Assembly: GCA_947579665.1 (NCBI GenBank)
Contig: OX388345.1
Coordinates: 60,565,454 to 60,629,453 of the forward strand
Length of the DNA stretch: 64,000 nt
Direction: 5' to 3'
DNA from: Sympetrum striolatum
Taxonomy: Eukaryota; Arthropoda; Insecta; Odonata; Libellulidae
Both the position numbers and the translations under genes were made by a program. The notes beneath the pieces are model-generated. The model was not told the origin of the DNA, ran no database searches, and saw nothing but the letters and a program-made list of their open reading frames with translations. The number at the start of each line of letters is the position of its first letter. The first letter of the stretch is position 1. Below, piece after piece: positions 31,101 through 43,100 of this stretch.

Positions 31101-34100
31101 GGCCTTCTAATTGGCCAACAACGTATGCAAATTTGGTGGCCTCCTGGGTGATGTTGGCCATGGCGAACTGGGCTTCGACTTAGAAAACCACAGGTCCACG
31201 TCGTCTGGCCAGAAGGGGGAGAGTTGGCGCTCACCCGATTTATGGCGTCAAATGGTTGCTGCAGTGGTAGTGATGCGGGCTGTGGCTGTTGTCATTGCCT
31301 GGCGTGCTGCAGATCCACTTGCTGCTTGGCCTGAGAATCTTCGGGTGGTGCTTGGCCGTAAAATTGTAGGAGCTGCTCCTGCTGTTGCTGGTTGACAGCT
31401 TGCAGCTGCTCCAGGTGTTGCGCCAATTCCTGTTTTCTCTGCTCTAAGAGATCGAGTTGCCTCTGTAACTCCTCGAGGGACATTGTTAAAAATATCCCAT
31501 CAGGAAAATTGGCGAAGGCAGTGGAAACTGAACACGCGAAGGGAAAACAATCACGTTGGGAGTCACCACTATAAAGCGCTAAGGGTTGCTAGTCCAATGA
31601 TGTCACGATCAGTGCTCTTTGCAGGTCCTTTATTATCTGATCCTTGTGCACCTCACAGGGCACTTTATATACAAAGTCATTAGCCACACGAAATGCCTTG
31701 AGGCTTCTCGAAGGCATTTCCCCGGTCGTCAATAGTGATGGGTCGGTCAAAAGGGGCGACTTTGCCACACCTTCATACAAGGTTCTAATGATTATTTTTT
31801 TATTTAGAATCATCCAGGAATGAAATGAGTAAGAAGCATTGTTAAATTTATTAAATAACCCTTTGAAAATGAAGCAAAAATCTGGTTTATTTGGCAAAAT
31901 GTCTTTCCTTGATGATATCTGATACAATAAGTATATACTTTGATCACAAGAGAGAAATCATTAAAAAAGATTTTTATATGTTTACATCATTGAACTTATT
32001 TTCAATAGATAACTTAATAACAAAATTCTTTTAAATTTTGAGTTTTAACCAGTGAAAGTAAATAGAACAAAATATGAACTAATGTAATGGGCACTAAAAA
32101 TGTGTGATTCTACCAATAGATAACAGATGAATAAAGAAAGAAAATTCTGCACAATCTTGACAACAAAAGGAAATAAATATATGAAAAATTACCATAATTT
32201 CTGATAAAAAGGGAAACCATAGTACCATAATAACAGCAAACTGATTACTTACTTCACTCAATGGCTGACAAAAGACTCTTTGATTGCAGTTATCTTGAAA
32301 ATCCTCAACTGGAACGCCCACAGGCTCCTTATAATGAATAGAAATGAATGAACAATATTCAATGTAGAAATTGGTAAGCAAATATCAACTCCTTCGAATA
32401 TCTTATTCATATCAACTAAACCAGCATAAAGTCAGTAGAAATAAAATGTATTGTAAATTGGGAAAGTTGCAGATTCCATGAAATGGAGATAAGGCCTACA
32501 CTTGAAGGAGTATCAAAGGAGAAATATCAGCTAACAAGAACAGATCAGCTCATGCCTTATGTCCTGCTACAAGACTCTTTTTACCACCCAAAAATTAACA
32601 AACAAAAGTCAATTGGCAATCTTAAATTGATTGCTGCCTCATTTTTTAACAAAATATTTCATAAACGTACTGATGGCTTCAAAGGAGATAGTAAAAGCAA
32701 TAATGTATAAAGTGCCATCTTCAGATAGTTCAATAAAAATTATGAACAAGCAGTGATCATGTCATTATATTATTCATACGATTAAATAGTGTACCTTTAA
32801 AACCCAAGATTTAGTGATTTCGATTATAATGAGCCCACATGGACTGGATCCAAGATCATTCAAAAATTTATAATTTGTAATCCTCAGATAAACTTGAGGT
32901 AATCCATACGTGCATAAGAGGTTCTTGATCATCTAAATGAGTGAGTTGCACATATACTTATCTTTATCATGGCAATTTATAATGCTTAGGGAACAAAATG
33001 TTATGATAATGACCTGTAACGTTAAGGACGTAAACAAATCGATTATAATAGCAGGTGACTTAAATCTACCTCAGGTAAACTGGTCTGGAAAGAAAGGGTC
33101 AGGAGGGAAGGCTCAGGAGCTGATAAATGCTATTGTTGGTGATGGAGGTTTTGTACAAGTCGTTGACAAGCCCACGCGAAAGTTAAACCTTATAGATGTT
33201 TTTCTTTTAAAACCAATAGAGTAACTCAATGCATGTGACGTAATACCAGGTATTTGCGACCATGAGGCAAAATACTTAGAGATCTTCTGCTGTAAAAGTA
33301 ATTTTAATGATACCAAGAATAAAAAAGTTTACAGTTTCCACAAAGCGAACATGAATGCTTTCCACAATTACCTTACGGATGAATATATGGGGTGGGTAAA
33401 CGAAGGAACTAATATCGAGGATAAATGGAACAATTTTAAACATGTTTTACATGTAGGCATAGAAAAATACGTACCAACCAAAATATTAACCCCTTCCCTG
33501 ACGAATTATTTTGAGAATTCCGTTCAAAAAATGTCATATTTTTTTTTTTAATTTTCGAAATGCTCTAGTAAATTTAAAAAAATGGATTAGGTCAATTTTT
33601 TCAAACTTATTTTTTTATTGTTATTCCACAGCGTATTTATTGTTAATTTTGAGCTCTTTCTCTATATTCAGATTTATTTCAATATTTTACTACATATGAA
33701 TGTTATTCTTATATATATTATGAAATATTATGTAAAGTTTATCTATATAACGTGCAATACAATTTTTGTTCATCAAAAATATACTTCAGATGACTTTTTC
33801 TGTCATTATAAGAGAAAATGTGTTGCGGGTGGCCTATATTTCCTCAGAGCCAAAAATGCTGACTGATTTTACAAATTTAATAATTTTTTCCTAAGCTTTC
33901 CTGTAAATTCCTATTTAGTTATTCTTCTTTAATTTGAGATAATTGTTATTTCCACAGGGTGGGAATCTTACAATTATGTTACCTTGAATATGCTAATATA
34001 TTAGCAATTTTACAAATATCTATGGTGAAACCGAAAAAAAACTTAAGTCTACTTTCGAATACTTCTTCTGAGAAATCATAGTTAGACTATTACACGGAGC

Positions 34101-37100
34101 TACTAAAATACCATAGTTCATTTTTCAGTATGCAATAATTTATTACAAATTAAAGTTTTTTTTATAAATTTAATTTTGTATGATAGTTTTTGAAGCATGG
34201 TGTCACACACAATGGCACATCACAATCTACACACATATATCTAGTCTCCCTCCGTAACATTTTTCCCTTTGAATCCCGCTTTCGGGAACAAACAGTACAC
34301 TTTCTCGTAGGATTGGATTTTTTCTCCGTAGCTGGGATGGCGTCTGGGAAATGTCTTTCAGTCAGGCGGCGAGGGTGTGGCACTGCAGGTGGTCTTCCCA
34401 CCTTTGGGGATGGCACAGATGGGTGGTACACTTCAATTAGTTTTTCCACTAAATCTAATCTAAAATCTAAATGAGCACTTTTCCCTCCTAATTTCTGATA
34501 CAAAACAAAAGAATCCCACACACAAATCTCCATAAAACGCAAAAACAATTTTTTATAATATTTTTTCCCTCTTTCCTTGGGATTGGATAATCGGCTAAAT
34601 GCTGGTCCACCCTATCGACACTCCCCATTGTTTTATTATAGTCTACCACAACCCTAGGTTTCACAATAAACTTTCCCCTTTTCTCCATCCTCTGCATCTC
34701 ACTGTTGTGCACTGTAGACAGCAAAGTCACCTCATTTTTGTCCTTCCATCGAAGCACCATGATCTTCCCTCTCTGAAATGCCACAACCTCTCCTCTCTTC
34801 AATTTTTTGCCTTTCATTTGTTCGGGCATACCTTTTCGCGTTGCACGCACAGTGCCGTAAATGTCACTAGAACGGGAAACAAGAGTCTCTGCCAATTCGG
34901 GGGAGGTATAGAAATTGTCAGTGGTAACACAGTATCCTTTGTCAAAAAGTGGTTTCATTAGCGACATCACCACCTGAGAGGACATGGGCATATTCCTGAA
35001 GCTATCATCCATGATCGTACCTTTTCCTGTGTAAATGATGCTCAACCAAACATAACCACTCCTTGATTTACACAAAAGAAATATTTTAATCCCAAACCTT
35101 GCCCTTTTCTGAGGGATAAATTGGCGCCAACCTAGTCATCCTTTATATAAAAGGAGACTTTCATCCACAGTTATATCCCTTTCTGGAGTATACAATTCAC
35201 TAAACTTCTCCTCCAACATTTGATAAATCGGCCAAATCTTATTTAGTTTTGGGTTTGGACGATTTAGGGGATCGTATTCGTCATTGTTGCTAAAATGCAA
35301 ATATTGCCTAATATTAGCAAATCTCCGATACGACATGGTATACCCAAAAAAAGGAGTTGCCAATATGCGCCTTCTGGACCAATAATGCTCTTGGTCTGGC
35401 TTCCGAATAATACTTTGCAGGATTATTAGCGCAAAAAACACTCGCATTTCTGCAGCACTGGTTTCACGCCATTGGGATCTCGAACCGGATGGTTTTCCAT
35501 GAAGACATTGCGAGGCATACCGATTGGTTTCACTGGTGATATGCCCTATCACTGCATCATCGAAGAAGAGTTCAAAATACTGTAGAACACTAGCATCCAG
35601 AGCAACTTCAAAATTCATCGATGACTCTCCTTCAAAGTGGAATCTAGGACAAGGCGGAGGACAAAGAATTCCTAATTCCCGCCACGCTTCTTGCGAAGGT
35701 TCTCCGAAAGGGACAGGCTCTCCCTTATCCTCTGTGTCTCGATCTGTTTCCTCTGAGAAGCTTGATTCCAATCCAGAGTCTTCGATGTCTTCATCTTGAA
35801 ACTCCACATCAGAAACGTCACTTTCGTTATCACTTGCCATTACCAACTGGCAAATTGATTACACCAGATATAGCAAAAGTTATAACGAAGAGAAGATAAG
35901 GATCACGAAATCTTTAAGGATAATGCTAAAACGCTATCAACAGAGAGATGTAGGAATGCTAGACGTGTACGCTCGAGAGGACAACGAATAACTAAGAAGG
36001 CTTTGATGCCGTTTTGGGAGCAATTCTGTATTTCCCCAAAATGCTGTGAATATTCCTAACGGTAGATCTTTTTGAGATGAATGGTTAGAAAGGAACCCCG
36101 GGAGAAAGGGATAAAGACACTGGGTTGGGGGTGAAGACATCGTTCCATTGTCATTGTCACGGACCTTTTACCCACATTTCAAGCCAGGCGTCTTTCTATC
36201 CCCCTCCACAAGGATTACCACTCGCACGACTTGTAAATATTTACCGTTGGGTGTGGGTGAAGGACCCTTGGGTGGTCTGCGACGGTGTCTTGATTCCATA
36301 GACAATAGAAGGGAAGGAAATGAATGCAGACCAAGAAAATCTTGTGAATAGTGCCTCCGAACACAGCATGATAAACTCCATTCCTCTAAAGTAAAAATGG
36401 AAAACCGCACTAGCAAGTGTGAACCTCTTTGTTGTGCCGCAAAGCTAAGGGGTCATGAAGCAGATTCAACCGGGAGGAAAGGAAATAAGACCGAGATCGT
36501 AACCCACAGTTGAAGTTCCAAGGAGTTTGTTGTAGTGAGCCATGGGAGTAATAATATAAAATAAGACTGGATTATTTTATATCTAATCCTGTTCTCGCAT
36601 CCTACTTTCTCTAGGTTCAATAATACGTACCATGCAATTCCTTAGTACCTGAATCTCAAGACGGAGTGAGTAATATTTATCTTGACGTACATATATTGGT
36701 TGGTGGTTAGACTTCATGATATAATGGATATCATCTACTACTACTAGAATATACTGCTATAGACAATCACATAAGAAATTAGATCAATAACAAAATTTTC
36801 AAAGACCTCTCTGTCTGTGCGTATGAAGATCGCAGTCAGCGTGAGCGAAGAAATTATGTAAGCAATATCGATAAAGAGAAAGGATATACAAGATGATTGT
36901 ATACGCATTGTATTTTTAGATCTCAAATACGTACATTTACAGTGAGAAAATAAATACAAGACATGTATTTCATACGTGAGTCACGAATAATGTATGAAAA
37001 CATTTGTACGAAATATTACGGCGAAGACCTTTGAATCGAGTAAAATAATGTTCAAACTATCCGCTAGATGTACAAGGTATTCCATCCATATGTGGCATCT

Positions 37101-40100
37101 GGTAACAAAAAAGAAAGTTTCGGATAGGACGAGTTAACTCGGCCGCGTCGAAAAAGGAGCCACCTATTAGGACGAGTATACTCGTCCGCGTCAGGGAAGC
37201 GGTTAAAGAAAAGTGCAGATCCGGAATATTATAATGCTGAGATTAGATTGCTAAAGCGTAAATCAAGTGCTTTATATAGGAAAAGAAAAACAGGATATCA
37301 ATTCCAAATTAAATACGAGGAAGTAACCACATTGTTGAACCGTAAAAAGAAGGAGGCTAAAAATAAATTCTTAGAGAATTTGATAGCAAAAAATGCCAAA
37401 GATTGTTTTTATAAATACGTGAAGCGATTAAGAAAAGGTGAAAACGAGATAGATAAAATAGAAAACATGAAGGGCGAAACTTTAACCGATTTTTGCAAAT
37501 AGCAAATGAATTTGGGTCTTACTTTTCAAGTACATACAAAAAGTCGGTTCAAAACAATGAAAAAGTAACTAATAATATAGAAGTGAATTTTCCGGTTTTC
37601 AACATAACTAGCAAAGATATTCTAAAGAAAATTTCCAAATTAAAAAATAACAAATCCAAAGGACCAGATGGAATATGCTGTGAAGCCATAAAATTGGGTG
37701 GACATGAATTAGTACCATATTTAAAATGAATTTTTAATGTATGCACATAAGCATACGCATATCAACAGTCAAATTCCAGAAGATTGAAAATCAGCTACGG
37801 TGGTTCCCATACATAAAGGGGGCAGTAAAAAACTAATAAAGAATTATCGACCAATAAGTCTAACGAGTGTAATTTGTAAAATCTTCGAAAAAATAGATGC
37901 CGATTATCTAAAGGATTTTTGGGAAAAAGAGGGATGGATTAACCGATATCAACATGGTTTTAGAAGGGGTTTTTAGTGTGAATCGCAAATGTTAGGAGTA
38001 CAACACAATTTAGTTAATGCTCAGGAAATGGGAGAACAGGTCGATGCAGTAGTTATTGATTTAGCAAAAGCGTTTGACGTTGTAGACCATGAAATTTTAT
38101 TACAGAAAGTGAGCACAATGAACTTAGATCCAAGATTAATAAGATGGATAGATTCTTTTATCAAAAGTAGGAAACAGAGAATAAAATTGGAAATAAGTTA
38201 TCCAATGAAATCAAAGTAACATCAGGCGTAGCTCAAGGTAGCATGCTGGGGCACTCTTCTTAATCTATTAAATATAGATGCTTCTCCGGATTCATTCAAG
38301 GATATAGATAGATAGATAGATAGATAGGATACTAATTCACAGCCTAAACTAGAAGCGTCATCGACTTGAAATTTTTACGACGTATTGGCCATAACGTATA
38401 ACCACCAGAAAAACTACGATTTTGAACCTCAGTGTCATGGGTTCGATTCCAGAGGGCCCCAAAGTCGCGATTTTTCCCGTTTAAATGCATTGCTTTGATT
38501 TTCGGGAATTAAAAAAAAATACTTTCCGGAATTAAAAAAAAATACTTTCCAGATAGGTAGCGAATCAAAACCCAAGGAGCTTAAATATATATGGTCATGA
38601 TCTATCGAAAACATAAATGAGTTTTACGGAAAATATCCTGGGTTCGATGCTAGGTCGGGGCAAAAATCGGCCGTTTAATTTGCATTGTGGCGATTTTTAA
38701 GATTTTTTTTGGACCCTTTCCAGATGGCATAGAAACTTGAAATTCGGCATGGAGTTGGAGATCATTAATAAATTTCAGGATCAAATTTTACATATTCGCT
38801 GATGGTCCTTGGTTCGATCCCAGAGGGCCATTTAAATTCCTCAATGCATTTCTTACGGAGATAACGGAAACAAATTATAGGTACTTCCCGGCACAATAAA
38901 GACTTCAAACTTTGCACTAAGAAAGATTAAATGTATACAAATCAAACTGTGCATTCCTAGCTGTCAATGTGTCCTGGGTTCGACACCAGGCGTCTCTACA
39001 ATCAGTAACTGATCCGATTTTCAATAATTATTTTGAACCCTTTCCCAACAATATATAAACTTGAAATTCGGGATGTAGGTAGAAATCGTAGATACATTTC
39101 AAAATCATGTTTAAGATTTCCAAGATCGTCCTTGGTTCGAATCCAGAGAGCCATTTAAATTCGTGAAAATTAGAACGTCTTTTGAGGCAGTTGTAGCCCA
39201 TATTTCTGCTTGAATTTTCACACATAGTTAGAGATGGCGATGTTCTATTGTGCTGCATAGTAAGTTCAACATTAAAGACCCGGGTTCGATGCCAGACTAT
39301 GGAATTTCAGCGAATTTTAAGAAAAATTTCAATCCATTTTTACTTTCTCCATATACGAAGTATAGAGAAAGTATTGTTTTCATGAAAAAATTCGACTTCG
39401 AGATTTCAACGGAAATACATGTTTTGGGGTCCCTAGAACACGTTTTGACTATTTTCGGAATGATGTCTGTGTGTATGTGTGTGTGTGTGTGTGTGTGATA
39501 GTGGACGCTCTAACGTGAAAACTATTGGTCGTATCAACACCAAACTTCATATATAGTACTGTGGTGTGTGCTGTCAGAGTTGATTGGTTTTTGGCGTAAA
39601 TCGGTCAACCGAAAGTCGAGCTTTATTCATTAAAGCTCATTTCCGGTTTTCAAAATATCTCCATAAATATGATATATACGTATATTGTATTACTTATAAA
39701 AGTTTTAGATAATGTATTTTATCATAACTTTTGTATTTAACATATTTTTTACCACCGGTCGATTAGGAGTTATTCGTGAAATACTGATAAACCGGAAGAA
39801 GATGATTATGTACTTTGTGGGCGCTCTAACATGAAAACTATTTGTCGGATCAACACAAAATTTTATATATAGTACTTTTATTACAGTCTTTAGAGTTGAT
39901 TAGTTTTTGGAGTAAATCGGTCAACCGGAAGTTGAGGTTCATTCTTCAAAGCTCATTTCCGGTTCTCAAAATATCTCCATAAATATGATATTTAGGTATG
40001 TACTATTATTTATAAATGTTTTAGAAAATAAATTGTACTATAACTTTTGTATGAAACATATTTCGTATCACTGATTGTTTAGGAGTTATTCCTGAAATAC

Positions 40101-43100
40101 TGATAAACCGGAAGTTGCTGATTATGTACTTTGTGGGCGCTCTGGGCTCTATGGGCGAAAGGCCAGTTTCATCGTTTTTCATCCAGCATGTCCCGAACAA
40201 CATTATTTATAATGTTTAGAGTTCGAAATTACTGTCGTAGATAAGTATTTACATTTTATATATGGAGAAAGTCATGTGCTGGCCACATCAGATTTTTTTC
40301 TTTTGATGGCCGTCTCGATATGATGCCGACATGAAAATAGTGTTGTCGATCTGCTTGCAGTATGCAAGCAACATTTTACTTGTATATCTATTATATATAG
40401 ACGCTTCTCCGGATATACCTATATATATATAAGTTATATATAGGGGATCAAAATTCTAACCATGTTCCACAAGTGCCATCGACTTGAAATTTTTACGACG
40501 TTATGGCCATGACGTGTAACCTCCAGGAAAAAGCCGACATTGAACCTCGGTGCCATGGGTTCGATTCCAGAAGGCCCCAAAGTCCCGATTTTCTCCATAA
40601 GGATACATGGTGGCGATTTTCAAAATTTTTTAAATAATACTTCCCGGACAGGTAGAGAATCGAATTTCAAGGAGCTTACAGATATGGTCAAGAACTATTA
40701 GAAACATTAATGAATACTAATGAGAACGTCCTGGGTTCGATGCTAGGATGATGCAAAAATCCCGCATTTAAAATGCATGGGGATAGTTTTTCATTAATTT
40801 TTTTGATGCACTTACCTGAATGTAAGGAACGTTTCGCTCGGCTAGAAGATATATATTAAGAATTTGTTTAAGAAAAAAAAATTTACCAGCCCGTACTATT
40901 ATTGGGTTCGATGCCAGAGCACATTAACATTTCTCTCATAAGGAATATAAGGGAAAAGTAAGTCGTCATTTGAGGCAGTTGCAGCCAATATTTCTGCTTG
41001 AATTTTCACACATAGTTAGAGATAGTGATCTTCTATTATGTTGCATAGAAAGTATTACCAGAAAGATCCGGGTTCGATGCCGGGCGGCAATTATGTCTCC
41101 CGTTTAAAATACATTGGGTTAATGTTTCATTATTTTTTTGATGCACTTATCGAAATGTTACGAAGTTCGTAATGGGATAGAAGATGTATGGTAAGAATTG
41201 CTATAAGCAAAAAAATTAACATAAGACCGTACTATTCCTGGGTTCGATGCCATAGCACATTAACATTTCGTTCATAAGGAATATAAGGGAAAAGTAGGAC
41301 GTCGATTGAGGCTGTTGCAGCCAATATTTCTGCTTGAATTTTCACACATAGTTAGAGATAGTGATCTTCTATTATGTTGCATAGGAAGTATTACCAGAAA
41401 GACCCGGGTTCGATGCCAGACGATGAAATTTCAGCGAATTTTAAGATAAAATTAAATCTTTTTTTTTTTTCTTTTGAGGACCGTCCCGATATAATGCCGA
41501 TATGAAATTAGTGTTGTCGATCTGCTTGCAGTATGCAAGCAACATTTTACTCGTATATAAGTAAATCCGGAGAAGCGTCTATATATAATAGATACACTCA
41601 TTCATAGGGGATCAAAAGTTTAACCATGTTCCACAAGTGCCATCGACTTGAAATTTTTACGACATTATGGCCATAACGGGTAACCTCCAGAAAAAATCTG
41701 ACCTTGAGTCTCAGTGTCATGGGTTCGATTCCAGAAGGCCCCAAAGTCCCGATTTTCTCCATAAGGATACATGGTGAGGATTTTCGAAATTTTTTTTGAG
41801 GCACTTCCCGGAAAAGGAAAGAGTTGAAATTCTAGGGACCGCTAGATGGCGTGGATATCCAACGAAAATCAAAAAGACATTTTCAAATATTGTCCATGGT
41901 TCGATTCTAGGTCGGGGCAAAAATCGGCCGTTTAAAATGCATTGCGGCGATTTTTAAGATTTTTTTTGGACCCTTTTCCGATGCCATAGAAACTTGAAAT
42001 TCAGTATGAGGTTAGATACCATAAAAATATATCATAATCGAATTTTACATATTCGCCGATGGTCCTTGGTTCGATCCCAGAGGGACATTTAAATTCCTCA
42101 ATGCATTTCTTACGGAGATAACGGAAACAAATTTTAGGTACTTCCCGGCACGATATCGACTTCAAACTTTGCATAAAGAAAGATCAAGTCCATACAAATC
42201 AAACAGTGCATTCACAGCTATCAATGTGTCCTTTGATGCACTTATCGAAATGATAGGAAGTTCGTGCTTGGCTGGAAGATGTATGGTTAAAATTAGTTTA
42301 AGAAAAAGATTTTCATAAGACCGTACTATTCCTGGGTTCGATACCAGAGCACATTAACATTTCTCTCATAAGAAAAATAAGGGAAAAGTAGGACGTCGTT
42401 TTAGGCAGTTGCAGATAATATTTCTGCTTGAATTTTCACAGATAGTTAGAGATGGTGAACTTATACTATGCTGCATAGTAAGTATCACCAGGAAGACCAG
42501 GGTTCGATGCCGGACGAATAAATTGCAGCGAATAATCAGAATATTTTCAATCGATTTTTTTTTCTTTTGAGGACTCACTCGATATGATGCCGACTTAAAA
42601 TTAGTGTTGCCGATCTGCTTGCAGTATGCAAGCTACATTTTACTCGTATTTATTAATGACTTACCAACAGGAATAAAATCAAAAATTTGTTTGTTCACTG
42701 ACGATTGTAATATATATAGGATTATAAAAAACGAGAATGATTGCTTGGGAATTCAAGAGGATTTAAATGCCTTAAATAGTTGGGTTTCGTCTAATAAATT
42801 AGAAATTAATACAAATAAATGTAAAGTCATCAGTTTCAATAGAAGTAAATATCAACACGCATATCATCTGGGGGGGGGAAATTCTGCCTTGTGAGTATAC
42901 GGTAAAATACTTAGGTTTAACATTCAGTAGGGACTTGAAATGGAACGAACACATAGAGCGAATAATTTTCAAAGCCAACAAAGTATTAAACTTCCTAGTG
43001 CATACTCTTAATAAATCAAATAAGAATGTTAAGGAGGCTGCGTACAAATCATTTGTTAGGCCAATCTTGGAATACGGGGAATGCCTATGGGACCCGCATG

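Larger units (their letters stand above)
38265..42645 (+). repeat. Array of three copies of a GGTTCGA (T-arm-like) repeat family
   Basis: Copies A (38265-40390), B (about 40391-41545) and C (about 41546-42645). Each starts with a motif containing CGCTTCTCCGG (reversed in C) and TAGGGGATCAAAA. Each ends in TCTTTTGAGGACCGTC, a GCTTGCAGTATGCAAGC hairpin and ACATTTTACTCGTAT. Inside are diverged units of 150-200 bp, each with a tRNA box-B/T-arm-like GGTTCGANNCC, at 38441, 38641, 38811, 38977, 39134, 39283, 40558, 40734, 40905, 41071, 41241, 41407, 41722, 41899, 42068, 42336 and 42501. Flanking matches such as CCTGG/CCAGG can form the stem. No proteins are encoded. The class is unknown. Confidence 0.8.

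Noticed and set aside
38265..42645. tRNA genes suggested by repeated GGTTCGANNCC
   Set aside because: No matching acceptor stem, consistent box A at the right distance or anticodon arm was found for the units. The motif occurs in repeat units, not in 73-base cloverleaves.
38265..42645. Helitron call for the GGTTCGA family
   Set aside because: There is a 3' hairpin, but no CTRR terminus, no TC start and no Rep/helicase remnants. Left unclassified.
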